Assembly: GCA_016903675.1 (NCBI GenBank)
Contig: JADQBA010000004.1
Span: 1-64,000, forward strand
Length of the DNA stretch: 64,000 nucleotides
Direction of reading: 5' to 3'
DNA from: Stigonema ocellatum SAG 48.90 = DSM 106950
GTDB taxonomy: Bacteria > Cyanobacteriota > Cyanobacteriia > Cyanobacteriales > Nostocaceae
Shown here piece by piece: positions 53,572 through 62,853 of this stretch; positions within the stretch are counted from its first letter, which is position 1; the number at the start of each line of letters is the position of its first letter. Made by a program: the position numbers and the translations under genes. The notes under the pieces were generated by a model. The model was not told where the DNA came from. It searched no databases and saw only the letters and a list, made by a program, of their open reading frames with translations.

Positions 53572-54318
53572 ATGTTAAAAACTATCAAAATTACCAGCGA
53601 AGATATTGTTCATCAAGTCAAGGTGTCTGGCAAAATTCCTGGGACGATAGAAGAGATTGTTACCCGTAAAATTATCGAAGATGCAGCAGATGAAGCGGGT
53701 ATTAAAGTAGAGATTGAAGAACTCCAGCAAGCAGCAGATCAAATTCGGCTAGAACAAAAACTTAGTAGTGCTGATGATACCTGGGCTTGGCTGGAAAAGC
53801 ATAGTTTGTCTGTGGATGATTTTGAAGAAATCGCTTACACCAGTATGATTTCTCGGAAATTGGCAACCCATATGTTTAAAGATAAAATAGAATTCTTTTT
53901 CTTTGCAAATCAATTAGATTATGCGAGCGTAGTGATGTATGAAATTGTCTTGAATGATGAAGATTTGGCAATGGAACTGTTCTATGCTATTAAGGAAGGA
54001 GAAATGAGTTTTTATGATGCTGCTCACCAATACATCCAAGATGTGGAATTACGCCGCAAATGTGGGTACCTGGGCAAAGTGAGTCGTAAGGATTTAAAGC
54101 CAGAAATTTCAGCTACTATTTTTGCTGCTAAGCCGCCGCAACTTCTTAAACCTATCTTAACTTCCAAAGGAGTACATTTGGTTTTTGTGGAGGAAATTAT
54201 TCAACCACAATTGGATGAGAAACTAAAGTTTGAAATTATTTCGGATTTGTGGAATACGTGGTTGAAGCAGCAAGTTGAGCAAGTTGAAGTTGTGAGAGAT
54301 TTTGTGTCACAACACTAG
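53572..54318 (+). CDS. Parvulin-type peptidyl-prolyl isomerase of the peptide-export cluster
   Basis: 248 residues. SurA/PpiC-like layout: an N-terminal helical part (EIVTRKIIEDAADEAGIKVE, SSADDTWAWLEKHSLSVDDF, YTSMISRKLATHMFKDKIE) and a parvulin domain from about residue 115 (VVMYEIVLNDEDLAMELFYA, FYDAAHQYIQD, CGYLGKVSRKDLKPEISATI, ILTSKGVHLVFVEEII). No signal peptide, so it acts in the cytoplasm. Such genes precede cyanobacterial C39-ABC/HlyD exporters; here the precursors are Pro-rich, and it may isomerise prolyl bonds of the cargo before export. Confidence 0.85.
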   Translation: MLKTIKITSEDIVHQVKVSGKIPGTIEEIVTRKIIEDAADEAGIKVEIEELQQAADQIRLEQKLSSADDTWAWLEKHSLSVDDFEEIAYTSMISRKLATHMFKDKIEFFFFANQLDYASVVMYEIVLNDEDLAMELFYAIKEGEMSFYDAAHQYIQDVELRRKCGYLGKVSRKDLKPEISATIFAAKPPQLLKPILTSKGVHLVFVEEIIQPQLDEKLKFEIISDLWNTWLKQQVEQVEVVRDFVSQH

Positions 54319-54540
54319 TGGAGGAAATGGCGCAGGGCGTGGAAGAATTGAAACAACAACAAATAGACCTACGCTTAGAGATATTTGTCAAGTGGGGATT
54401 TAATTAATAAAACGGTGTTTGCAAGGATTTTTTGCCCTAAAGTGAGAGTGCGATCGCACCAGTAATAACCACAAATCCTCCTTACCTACCGATGATGTTA
54501 ATTGATCATACCGAATGCAACTTGGTCTGAGGACTCTCCT
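54319..54540. other. Intergenic, no gene seen
   Basis: Short leftover frames only; likely mRNA tail of the isomerase gene. Confidence 0.5.
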
Positions 54541-54860
54541 GTGAACCTTCAGGATTTTTTGTTCTGACCAACAAAAACCTTTAGTCAACAAAAATACACG
54601 GTATAAATTATCTTTTGTAGCATTTACTTAACAAGAAAACATGGTTTCATTAACCTATTCTTATTTTTTTTATTTAATCAGAGAGTATTTTAAATACCGT
54701 ATAATCTACTTCATTGGACATAATGTTTTCTTCCTTAAGGTACTTGAAATGCTGAAGTTTAAGGCAATCTCGGAGTTTAGTGGGATCTGCTAGACAGCAT
54801 CATCAATTCAAGGTGAGTTGCTCCCACTTCCTTTGTATTAAGCAGTCTAATTTTTTTTAC
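54541..54860 (+). promoter_or_regulatory. Upstream region 2, shared with 53101-53345
   Basis: ACCTTCAGGATTTTTT, TATAAATTATCTTTTGTAGC and TTTACTTAACAAG follow the order seen at 53101-53290, and TACCGTATAATCTAC near 54703 is a -10-like element. It precedes the HTH gene. Confidence 0.6.
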
Positions 54861-54864
54861 GTAT

Positions 54865-55581
54865 ATGTCTCATGACTTAGCCAAGGGTAGTACTAAAGCC
54901 TCAGACAATCGAACAGGTAAATTTTTAACACCCTTTGAGCGCAAAATGTTGCAAAAAAGTTTACACGAAGATTTACCTGAGTCTTACCGACAGCGCATTG
55001 AAATTATGTTGCTAGCAGATCAAGGGGAGTCTCAAACCAAAATTTGTCAAACCTTGGGGTGTTGTCCAGCAACAGCACGACACTGGATCCATGTAGCTCG
55101 TACTGGAATGGCACATCAATGGCAAGAACTTCCCCTTGGTCGTCCGAAGGTGGTCAACGAGGAATATTTGGAGCGTTTGAAAGAACTAGTTACCCATAGC
55201 CCTAGTGATTATGGTTACACTTTTCGGCGATGGACAAAAAACTGGCTTCAGAAGCATCTGGAGAAAGAATTTGGAGTTGAGGTGAGCGATCGCCATCTCC
55301 AACGATTACTCAAACAGATGGGTTTGTCTACTCGTCCAAAACGCAACAATGCCGAAGAAAACACGAATGAGAAAGCTACAGGTTCTAAAATCTTGATTCG
55401 TGACCTCAATTCGACCAATCCGTCGGATAATACTGAATTTTTGCCTATTGACTTAGGGATAGATCCAAAAATTTATGGTGCAAAATCTACCAGAGCAGTT
55501 ACTTTCTGTACAACAGTTGAGCAATACTTTGGGGTATTCTCTTTCCGAAGAGGAATTCCAGCAGTGTCTTCAACAAGTTAA
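54865..55581 (+). CDS. Helix-turn-helix protein of the export operon (IS630-type DNA-binding domain)
   Basis: 238 residues. YRQRIEIMLLADQGESQTKI followed by CQTLGCCPATARHWIHVART is a transposase-derived HTH, and YGYTFRRWTKNWLQKHLEKE with SDRHLQRLLKQMGLSTRPKR a second. No catalytic DDE part is present, so it is a domesticated DNA-binding protein, probably a regulator of the locus. Its last 36 codons overlap the start of the exporter in another frame. Confidence 0.85.
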   Translation: MSHDLAKGSTKASDNRTGKFLTPFERKMLQKSLHEDLPESYRQRIEIMLLADQGESQTKICQTLGCCPATARHWIHVARTGMAHQWQELPLGRPKVVNEEYLERLKELVTHSPSDYGYTFRRWTKNWLQKHLEKEFGVEVSDRHLQRLLKQMGLSTRPKRNNAEENTNEKATGSKILIRDLNSTNPSDNTEFLPIDLGIDPKIYGAKSTRAVTFCTTVEQYFGVFSFRRGIPAVSSTS

Positions 55582-58231
55582 ACTCCTCCAACCGAAAGTA
55601 GGAAAATTCTGGCAAGGAAGTGACGTTGAACCGGGCATCTACATTGTGATTTCTGGTAAGGTGAGGTTGCTGGATGATGCAGGTGAGTTAATCACGACTT
55701 TGTCTGCTGGGAAATCATTTGGGGAATTCACCTTGTTTCCGGATACCGATTTTAAGCCTTATGGTGCGAGGGCTTCCGTAGACTTGCAGTTGTGCTTTAT
55801 CCCAAATACGGTTTTGTTGCCATTGATGGCTAAGTATCCACCAATCCGGGAACATATGTGGAATGAGGCGCGTACTCGGTTCGTGGAGGGTGTTCGTCAG
55901 ACATCGGGTAATTCCCAGGTGGTGAATTCGGATAAACCCCCAGAGATGGCAGCAAACTCAAACCATACTCATAAAACGGATATTTCGTCTACACCAGAGC
56001 AAAAATCCCAGAAAAAGATTAGCAAAGCCTATTTTCCTAACCCCACTCAACGAGTTGGGCATTTATGGCAAAGGGTGATGCGGCGGTATCCGTTTTATGC
56101 ACAACACAGTGCTTCGGACTGCGGTGCAGCTTGTTTGGTTATGGTGTCTCGCTATTGGGGAAAACGCTTTAGTGTCAATCGTTTACGGGATATCGCCAAT
56201 GTTGACCGCAATGGTGCGTCGTTACGGGGGTTATCGACGGCGGCGGAAAGTATTGGGTTTACCACCAGACCGGTGAAAGCAAGTCTTAACCAGTTGGCAA
56301 AGCAAAAATTGCCTGCTATTGTCCACTGGGAAGGGAAACACTACATCGTTGTCTATGAAATCACACCCAAGAAAGTCATTGTAGCAGACCCTGCCATTGG
56401 TCAACGCACCCTCAGCCACGCTGAATTTAAAGCTGACTGGACTGGCTATACACTACTGCTGCAACCCACAGTCTTTCTCAAAGATGCCAAAGAGACTAAC
56501 ACTCCCTTCTGGCAATTTTTTGAGTTGATGAAGCCTTATGGGTTGGTGATGCTGGAGGTGTTTATCGCTTCCGTATTTATCCAGATATTTGGACTGATCA
56601 CCCCACTCTTCACCCAGTTGATTTTAGACCGAGTGGTGGTACAGCGTTCTGAATTAACCTTAACGGCGGTGGGGTTAGGGTTACTGATTTTTAGCCTCTT
56701 CCGAGTAGCGATGACAGGGTTGCGGCAGTATCTGTTAGACCACACGGCGAATAAACTGGATTTAGCACTGATTATTGCTTTTATTCGCCATACTCTGCGG
56801 CTACCCTTGAGTTTCTTCGAGTCCCGTTATGTGGGGGATATAATCTCTCGCGTACAGGAAAACCGTAAAATACAACGCTTCCTCTCTGGTGAGGCATTAT
56901 CTATCCTGCTGGATTTACTGACTGTGTTTATCTATCTGGGATTGATGTTTTGGTATAGCTGGAAAATGGCGTTGCTGGTTTTGGTGATTATACCACCTTT
57001 TGCCTTGCTGGCATTGATTGCCACACCTTTTTTACAAAGAATTTCCCGAGAAATATTTAATGCTGTTGCCAAAGAGAGTAGTTATCTGATTGAAGTGTTG
57101 ACTGGTGTGCGGACTGTGAAATCCACAGCAGTGGAACAAACTGTGCGTTGGCATTGGGAAGAGTTATTAAATAAGGAGATCAAAACTACCTTTTCAGGGC
57201 AAGTTATTAGCAATCGTCTGCAAATTTTCAGCAACACAATTCAAGCAGTGGTAACTACTGTCTTGCTGTGGTTTGGGGCACACTTAGTGATTCAAAACCA
57301 GTTAACTATTGGGCAATTAGTTGCATTTAATATGCTGCTAGGGAATATTATTACGCCGTTCCAACGGTTAACAGTGTTGTGGAATCAATTGCAGGAAGTG
57401 GTGATAGCTGTGGAACGTATCAATGATGTGTTGGATACGGAACCAGAGGAGGATTTACAGCATCAAGCACGGCAAAACTTACCCTTAATTCAGGGACATA
57501 TCCGCTTTGAAAACGTCACATTTCGCTATCATCTTCAAAGCGATATCAATGTTTTAGAAAATCTCAATTTTGAAGTAAAACCGGGGCAAATGGTAGCACT
57601 AGTGGGACGCAGTGGTTCTGGGAAAACCACCATTTCTAAATTGGTTTTAGGGTTGTATCCGCCTACAGATGGCAAAGTGTTGATTGATGGACAAGATATT
57701 ACGAGTCTTTCATTACATTCCTTACGTCAACATGTTGGGGTGGTTGACCAAGATACCTTTTTGTTTGGTGGAACGATTCGAGAGAATATTGGTCTAGGAC
57801 ATCCTGGGGCAAAGTTGGAAGAAATTATAGAGGCGGCGCGGTTAGCTGGTGCTGATGAGTTTATTAAAAAGTTGCCAATGGGGTATGAAACACAGATTGG
57901 TGAAGGTGGGGGGATGTTGTCTGGGGGACAGAGACAACGGGTGGCGATCGCTAGGGCATTATTAGGCGATCGCAGGTTGTTAATTTTGGATGAAGCGACT
58001 TCTCATTTGGATGCAGAATCTGAAAGGATTATTCAAACAAATTTAAACACAATCCTTAAAGGAAGAACCACATTAGTCATTGCCCATCGTCTTTCAACTG
58101 TACGGAATGCTGATTTGATTTTAGTCCTAGATCGAGGCGTGTTAATTGAAAGTGGAACCCACTCAGAGTTAATGACCAAGCGCGGACACTATTTTTATCT
58201 CAATCAACAGCAGTTAAATGTTACAGGGTAA
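55475..58231 (+). CDS. cNMP-binding / C39 peptidase / ABC exporter (PCAT)
   Basis: 918 residues. Order: cyclic-nucleotide-binding-like domain (about 30-130, GKVRLLDDAGELITTLSAGK), linker, C39 peptidase with catalytic Cys216 in SASDCGAACLVM, His in HWEGKHYIVVYE and Asp in VADPAIGQRTL; six transmembrane helices (about 340-620, LDRVVVQRSELTLTAVGLGL and others); nucleotide-binding domain with GRSGSGKTT, LSGGQRQR and LLILDEATSHLD. It cleaves double-glycine leaders and exports the core peptides. Start ATG 55475 lies 107 bp inside the HTH gene. Confidence 0.95.
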   Translation: MVQNLPEQLLSVQQLSNTLGYSLSEEEFQQCLQQVKLLQPKVGKFWQGSDVEPGIYIVISGKVRLLDDAGELITTLSAGKSFGEFTLFPDTDFKPYGARASVDLQLCFIPNTVLLPLMAKYPPIREHMWNEARTRFVEGVRQTSGNSQVVNSDKPPEMAANSNHTHKTDISSTPEQKSQKKISKAYFPNPTQRVGHLWQRVMRRYPFYAQHSASDCGAACLVMVSRYWGKRFSVNRLRDIANVDRNGASLRGLSTAAESIGFTTRPVKASLNQLAKQKLPAIVHWEGKHYIVVYEITPKKVIVADPAIGQRTLSHAEFKADWTGYTLLLQPTVFLKDAKETNTPFWQFFELMKPYGLVMLEVFIASVFIQIFGLITPLFTQLILDRVVVQRSELTLTAVGLGLLIFSLFRVAMTGLRQYLLDHTANKLDLALIIAFIRHTLRLPLSFFESRYVGDIISRVQENRKIQRFLSGEALSILLDLLTVFIYLGLMFWYSWKMALLVLVIIPPFALLALIATPFLQRISREIFNAVAKESSYLIEVLTGVRTVKSTAVEQTVRWHWEELLNKEIKTTFSGQVISNRLQIFSNTIQAVVTTVLLWFGAHLVIQNQLTIGQLVAFNMLLGNIITPFQRLTVLWNQLQEVVIAVERINDVLDTEPEEDLQHQARQNLPLIQGHIRFENVTFRYHLQSDINVLENLNFEVKPGQMVALVGRSGSGKTTISKLVLGLYPPTDGKVLIDGQDITSLSLHSLRQHVGVVDQDTFLFGGTIRENIGLGHPGAKLEEIIEAARLAGADEFIKKLPMGYETQIGEGGGMLSGGQRQRVAIARALLGDRRLLILDEATSHLDAESERIIQTNLNTILKGRTTLVIAHRLSTVRNADLILVLDRGVLIESGTHSELMTKRGHYFYLNQQQLNVTG

Positions 58232-58280
58232 ACAGCCAATATAGGAATCATATTTTTATTTTGAAAAAATCTAAGTATCT

Positions 58281-58337
58281 GTAGGGTGGGCATTGCCCAC
58301 CACATCCCGGTTTTGGTGGACAATGCCCACCCTACGT
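58281..58337. repeat. GGTGGGCATTGCCCACC hairpin repeat
   Basis: TGTAGGGTGGGCATTGCCCA and GTGGACAATGCCCACCCTAC are an inverted pair, a dispersed cyanobacterial repeat. It lies between the exporter and the first precursor, in a 312-bp gap without another gene. Confidence 0.8.
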
Positions 58338-58543
58338 ATATTTTAAATATTTAATTATACAGCGCTTGCAACAGCGAACCGTATTGCATTCGCAGCTAAT
58401 TACAAAGTAAAATCAGCAAGTAAATTATTCACTCCCCCCCTGAAAAATTGCTAAAGCTCTTAATTTCTCATTGAGGGCTTGGGGGAGTGTGAATGGTTAA
58501 TCAGCAAGTGCTATAACTATCAGTCGGATATTAGGAGAAAAAC

Positions 58544-58735
58544 ATGGAATTCAAAGATTTGCAAGAAAAAGAACTATTAGTCGAACTAACCCCTGAAGAA
58601 CTAAAAGAGTTGAAAGGGGGAGCCGCTGAAGTAAACTTGATAACCGAGGACTCTAAACTACGTCCACGGAGACCGTTCCCGTTCCCTGTAGGACTCGTCG
58701 TACCTTTCCCTCTAGGAGTCCCGGTTATTAAGTAA
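58544..58735 (+). CDS. Peptide precursor 1, double-glycine leader, proline-rich core
   Basis: 63 residues; AGGAG lies at an ideal distance before ATG. The leader ends ELTPEELKELKGG (Gly26), a classic C39 cleavage site. The predicted 37-residue core AAEVNLITEDSK followed by LRPRRPFPFPVGLVV and PFPLGVPVIK contains eight prolines and has no Cys, Ser or Thr cluster; its second half alternates Pro with Phe, Val and Leu. It lies directly after the exporter and before a radical SAM gene. The modification, if any, is unknown. Confidence 0.85.
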   Translation: MEFKDLQEKELLVELTPEELKELKGGAAEVNLITEDSKLRPRRPFPFPVGLVVPFPLGVPVIK

Positions 58736-59143
58736 TTCCCTCTGTCGGTTATTTTTTAAGCGTTTAGGGGGGTACAAAGTTAATAGAGTTTGAGACACAA
58801 TCAAGCCCATAAATTTGGGGTTCTGAGGCTAGATTATTCCATTTAATAGCCAGGAACCCTCTTCCTCTCGTTACCTCCTGAAGGGTTACGAAAAATTTAC
58901 AAATAAAATAGGATGGCTACAATAATTTAAACAATCTTTGCAGTTCCAAGAATGAAATCCTTAATTTATAGCAGTCTGTCATGGAAATGCTTTTATGTTT
59001 GTGAAAACTGCCTATAGCTAATGTTAAAAGGGAACAGGGAACAGGCAACGGGCAACAGGGAAATCCCCATACTTAAAAGCAGGGGATTTGAAACGGACGC
59101 ATTGAAACATCGTAGCAATTAGCAACCAAAATACCATGAGCAT
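58736..59143. other. Intergenic between precursor 1 and radical SAM gene
   Basis: No further precursor-like ORF found. GGGAACAGGGAACAGGCAAC-type short repeat at about 59030-59060. No clear terminator. Confidence 0.5.
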
Positions 59144-60151
59144 ATGTCACCAACTGTAAACTACAACCGCATTGTACAAATCCACCCTACTCGGCGATGC
59201 AATTTGCAATGCCTTCACTGCTACTCTTCTTCTGGTCCTCAAGAACGTGAGGAACTTGATGTCGAGCTATTGCTTCAGGCTCTGACAGATGCTTCTGTTG
59301 AAGGCTACACAGTTGCGAGCTTTTCAGGTGGTGAACCACTTGTCTATAAGCCACTCTACGAACTTCTCGCACATGCTCATCAGTGCGATATGAACACAAC
59401 TATCACCTCAAACGGCATACTTTTAGACGAGCAACACCTTGAGAAACTACGTGGTCATGTTGATTTAATTGCCATTAGTCTTGACGGTGAGCCTGCATTT
59501 CATAACCGTATGCGTGCTAAAGAACAGGCTTTTGAGACAATGGCAACACGACTTGAAGGAGTTCGTCAATCGGGTATTCCCTTCGGGTTTATTTTTACTG
59601 TAACACGGTACAATCTTCAGGATTTAGACTGGGTAGCTAATTTCGCTTTAGAGCAAGGGGCGAAATTATTGCAGATTCACCCCCTCCAAGAATTCGGACG
59701 TGCAAAGCAAGGCTTGGCTGGAGTAAGACCTAACTCAAACCAGTTAGCCTATATTTACCTCCAAGCTATGCGTCTTCAAAAAGCTGTTGGTAATCGTCTT
59801 TTTGTTCAAGTGGACCTATCTCACCAAGATATCTTGCGCTCACATCCCGATCATTTTTTTGCAAACGAGTCGTTACTAGATAAGAAGGAGTGTTCATTCG
59901 CTCAAATCTTGTCGCCACTAATTATTGAATCCGATGGTACAGTTGTGCCACTGCAACATGGATTTGCTCGTGAGTATGCTTTAGGAAATCTGCAAGAGCG
60001 ATCGCTCAAACAACTCACTAGCCATTGGCGTCAGCAGATATACCCATCTTTCCTAGAACTTTGCCGAGAGGTTTTCGATGAAGTAACAGCACCGACGGAC
60101 CTTCCCATTATTGACTGGTATGAGGCGATTACTTCGAGGGTAGTGTTATAG
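59144..60151 (+). CDS. Radical SAM peptide maturase 1
   Basis: 335 residues. The cluster motif RRCNLQCLHC (CxxxCxxC) is at about 21-28, SFSGGEPL is the SAM-binding GGEP, and TITSNGILL follows. The C-terminal part has ESDGTVVPLQHGFA and only one nearby Cys (KKECSFAQ), so a full SPASM domain with auxiliary clusters is not apparent. It is in an operon with precursor 1 and HlyD, and the natural substrate is probably precursor 1. Confidence 0.9.
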   Translation: MSPTVNYNRIVQIHPTRRCNLQCLHCYSSSGPQEREELDVELLLQALTDASVEGYTVASFSGGEPLVYKPLYELLAHAHQCDMNTTITSNGILLDEQHLEKLRGHVDLIAISLDGEPAFHNRMRAKEQAFETMATRLEGVRQSGIPFGFIFTVTRYNLQDLDWVANFALEQGAKLLQIHPLQEFGRAKQGLAGVRPNSNQLAYIYLQAMRLQKAVGNRLFVQVDLSHQDILRSHPDHFFANESLLDKKECSFAQILSPLIIESDGTVVPLQHGFAREYALGNLQERSLKQLTSHWRQQIYPSFLELCREVFDEVTAPTDLPIIDWYEAITSRVVL

Positions 60152-60191
60152 AGTATCCTCTTAAAATCCCAAATTAATCCCAAAGAAAATC

Positions 60192-61688
60192 ATGACAAAT
60201 ACATTGAATGGACGAATAGCTACCCAAATCCCTGCCGATGAACAGCATTCAAAAAACCTAACCTCCCAAAATGATTGGTCTGATGTATCTAAAGAATTAC
60301 TAGATAGCTTACCCCAAGTTTGGACAAGAGGATTACTGTATTTTTTGGTAGTTTTTGTCTCTATAGTTTTACCTTGGGCAATGCTTTTTAAGGTAGACGA
60401 AACTGGTGTAGCTAGAGGACGAATTGAGCCAGAAGGAAAAACATTTAAAGTCGATGCTGCTGTCCCTGGAACTGTGGCAGAAATTCATGTGAAGGAAGGT
60501 GAGTCAGTTAAGAAAGGTCAGACTCTATTGGTATTGGAATCAGAATTAGTTAAAGCAGATTTGCGGCAGGCAAAAGATAAGTTAGAAGGACAATTAAATA
60601 GGCTTTCCCAGTTAAATTTATTTAAAAACCAGTTAACTTTAACTTTGACAACTCAACGACAACAAAATCAAGCTCAAGCATTAGAAAAAGAGGCTCAGAT
60701 TGACCAAGCACGGCAGAATCTTAATGCCCTTAAGAATTCCTATAACCTACAAAAAGAAGAAAAACTGGCTCAAGTCAATCAAGCACGGCAATCTATTGAG
60801 CATAGTCAGACTAACAGCAAGTTAGATGAACGTAGTTTAGCGAGTGCCATGCATGAAATTGAACGCTATCGCCAGTTAGGAAAGGAAGGGATGGTGGCAG
60901 AAATTAATATTGTCCAAAGGGAAGATATAGCGCAAGAAAGGCGAAAGTCATATGAACAAAGTAAGTCAGATATTGAACAAGGTAAGTTACATCTGGCGGA
61001 ACAAAAAAGTAGTTATGAACGGACTATTCGCCAATCTAAAGCGGATATTGCACAGGCAGAATTGAAGTTAAAAGAACAGGAAAGAAGTTATCAAACTTTG
61101 ACTCATTCCAGCAGGTTGGCTATCCTCAAAATTGAGGAGCAAGTGAAGAATACAGATACAGATATCATGACGCTAAAATCAGACATTGCTCAAAGCAATA
61201 GTCAAATACAATCTTTAGCGTTTCAGCTAGGGCAAAGAGTGTTAAGAGCTACAGTAAATGGTACTGTATTTCAGTTACCGATTCAAAAAGCTGGTTCTGT
61301 AGTACAGTCTGGAACATTAGTAGCGGAAATTGCACCCGAAAATGTACCCTTCATAATTCGGGCACAAATGGCGACAACAGAGAGTGGTTCTTTAAGAAAG
61401 GGATTGCCAGTTAAGCTAAAATTTGATGCTTATCCTTTTCAGGAATATGGAGTATTAGAAGGTAAGTTATCGGAGATTTCTCCTACGACATCAGACATGG
61501 ATACACCTAGTGGTAAAGTAGCAGCTTATAACTTGGATATTGTCATCAATCAGCATTGTATTCCCAGTGGTCATAAATGTATTCCTTTGCGTCCTGGGGA
61601 TACGGCGACGGCTGAAGTGATTGTGCGTCAGCGTCGCATTATTGATTTTCTGCTTGATCCGTTTAAGAAGTTGCAGCAGGGTGGTTGA
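60192..61688 (+). CDS. HlyD-family periplasmic adaptor
   Basis: 498 residues. One transmembrane helix at about 46-66 (GLLYFLVVFVSIVLPWAML), lipoyl-like half (VPGTVAEIHVKEGESVKKGQ), a long coiled coil (about 115-370, with DQARQNLNALKNSYNLQKEE and LHLAEQKSSYERTIRQSKAD), then the second lipoyl half and beta-barrel (TVNGTVFQLPIQKAGSVVQS, LPVKLKFDAYPFQEYGV). Links the PCAT to an outer-membrane channel such as TolC/HgdD. 40 bp downstream of the maturase gene. Confidence 0.94.
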   Translation: MTNTLNGRIATQIPADEQHSKNLTSQNDWSDVSKELLDSLPQVWTRGLLYFLVVFVSIVLPWAMLFKVDETGVARGRIEPEGKTFKVDAAVPGTVAEIHVKEGESVKKGQTLLVLESELVKADLRQAKDKLEGQLNRLSQLNLFKNQLTLTLTTQRQQNQAQALEKEAQIDQARQNLNALKNSYNLQKEEKLAQVNQARQSIEHSQTNSKLDERSLASAMHEIERYRQLGKEGMVAEINIVQREDIAQERRKSYEQSKSDIEQGKLHLAEQKSSYERTIRQSKADIAQAELKLKEQERSYQTLTHSSRLAILKIEEQVKNTDTDIMTLKSDIAQSNSQIQSLAFQLGQRVLRATVNGTVFQLPIQKAGSVVQSGTLVAEIAPENVPFIIRAQMATTESGSLRKGLPVKLKFDAYPFQEYGVLEGKLSEISPTTSDMDTPSGKVAAYNLDIVINQHCIPSGHKCIPLRPGDTATAEVIVRQRRIIDFLLDPFKKLQQGG

Positions 61689-61814
61689 AGGTGGAGGGTA
61701 ATTTTTCCTCATTTCAGCTTTTCTTCTTTCCAGAGTTTGTAGTTGCGCAGAGAGCGCATAGAAACCGCGATTTTATGCGTAGACGCTGCGCGGGCTGGGT
61801 CTAAACACATAGGC

Positions 61815-62147
61815 TCAAGCGTAATAGATGGGCGGGTCAGAAAGTGGTCGAGTAACTCCATACACCGTCTGGATGGGTGGCAACTTGATGGGTGGCAACA
61901 CCAAAAATATCCCACCAAAAACAGCTGCCAATTCTTTTTCATTTAAATCTCTCAGACTATCCTCAGCAGCACTTGACTCCAACAATTCAGCCGTATATTC
62001 TTCCAACTCTTCCTGAGTGAAAACGTAGCCAGCACCTTTGACAATTTCGCTACATTCATCCAGGCTTTTAACCCCTTGAATTTGAGCGCGGAAAGCTTGA
62101 TCACTAGCAAGTTTTTCGTAGAAAGCTTTGACATTCTCTAGAGACAT
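61815..62147 (-). CDS. Peptide precursor 2, Nif11-type leader, Pro-rich core
   Basis: 110 residues, AAGGAG before ATG. MSLENVKAFYEKLASDQAFR is the Nif11 leader signature, continuing ECSEIVKGAGYVFTQEELEE. The leader ends KELAAVFGG (Gly79). The 31-residue core IFLVLPPIKLPPIQTVYGVT followed by RPLSDPPIYYA contains seven prolines with three PP pairs and no cysteine. It faces HlyD (convergent). Substrate of a radical SAM enzyme or exported unmodified; unknown. Confidence 0.88.
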   Translation of the reverse strand: MSLENVKAFYEKLASDQAFRAQIQGVKSLDECSEIVKGAGYVFTQEELEEYTAELLESSAAEDSLRDLNEKELAAVFGGIFLVLPPIKLPPIQTVYGVTRPLSDPPIYYA

Positions 62148-62190
62148 AGTTTTCTCCTTGCATTACTTAAATACATCTGGAACGCTTCGC

Positions 62191-62631
62191 TTAAGCAACA
62201 GTCGGTTTTGCCACTTCACGCATTAGTTCAGACGCGCTGTAGCTATCGGTAATAACTTGCGGACAACGCATACAAGCTGCCTTACCTTCTTGCAGCCACC
62301 AACGACAATCTCGGCGGATAGAACAGGGGGGCAGTTCCTCTTGCACTTTCGGCAATTTTTCTACAATTCGCATTGCTAAACGACAGTCTTCGCCATCAAA
62401 ATGCTGACAACTTTTAGCCGCGCAGGGTGCCGCTGTCCGAAAAATTTCAGTGGGTGTAACTGGGCTAGCTTTTGCTATCAGTTCATCTGTAACAGGTAGT
62501 GGCTGCTTGAGATAAGCTACATGGGGTTCTGTTACCGTCCCACTGATTAAACCAAAAACAACACTATCCACTGATTCTGGTCGAGCACTGGGGCAAAGCG
62601 TAGTTTTGTTAGTAGCAATGTCTTCCATCAT
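62191..62631 (-). CDS. Cys-rich accessory protein of the RiPP locus
   Basis: 146 residues from ATG 62631. SVVFGLISGTVTEPHVAYLK begins the conserved part; APCAAKSCQHFDGEDCRLAM and PCSIRRDCRWWLQEGKAACM followed by RCPQV give nine regularly spaced cysteines suggesting an Fe-S or zinc site. Proteins of this type are often called nitrogen-fixation protein and sit with Nif11-type/radical SAM peptide genes. Possibly an electron-transfer or recognition partner of the maturase. It overlaps a leader remnant at 62609-62677. Confidence 0.7.
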   Translation of the reverse strand: MMEDIATNKTTLCPSARPESVDSVVFGLISGTVTEPHVAYLKQPLPVTDELIAKASPVTPTEIFRTAAPCAAKSCQHFDGEDCRLAMRIVEKLPKVQEELPPCSIRRDCRWWLQEGKAACMRCPQVITDSYSASELMREVAKPTVA

Positions 62632-62677
62632 CGGTAATTTCAAATTGACCGTTGTACTTTCTTTGTTTTCCGTCCAT
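62609..62677 (-). pseudogene. Leader-only remnant of a duplicated precursor gene
   Basis: The frame reads MDGKQRKYNGQFEITD, identical to the start of precursor 3, then DGRHCY and a stop. Its ribosome site is decayed (AGAAGA where the intact copy has AGGAGG). It is part of the repeat unit 62630-62843, duplicated at 63046-63246. Confidence 0.8.
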
Positions 62678-62707
62678 TGGGATTTTCTTCTTAATTTGTA
62701 ATCGTAC

Positions 62708-62833
62708 TAAGTAGGTCGGCAAAAATAAAGGTTTGTAGTTGCGCAGAGGGCGCTAATATCTAGGGCGCTAAAGCGCAACTACGAGCCAATACATAAATTC
62801 ATATAGTTCGGTTTTTCTGTGCCTATCTACTTA
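62708..62833. mobile_element. MITE-like element, family TAAGTAGGTCGGCACA (copy 2)
   Basis: Ends TAAGTAGGTCGGC and GCCTATCTACTTA; interior GTAGTTGCGC...GCGCAACTAC hairpin. Duplicated together with the surrounding repeat unit. Confidence 0.7.
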
Positions 62834-62853
62834 AAGCTTAATCTCAGAAATAC

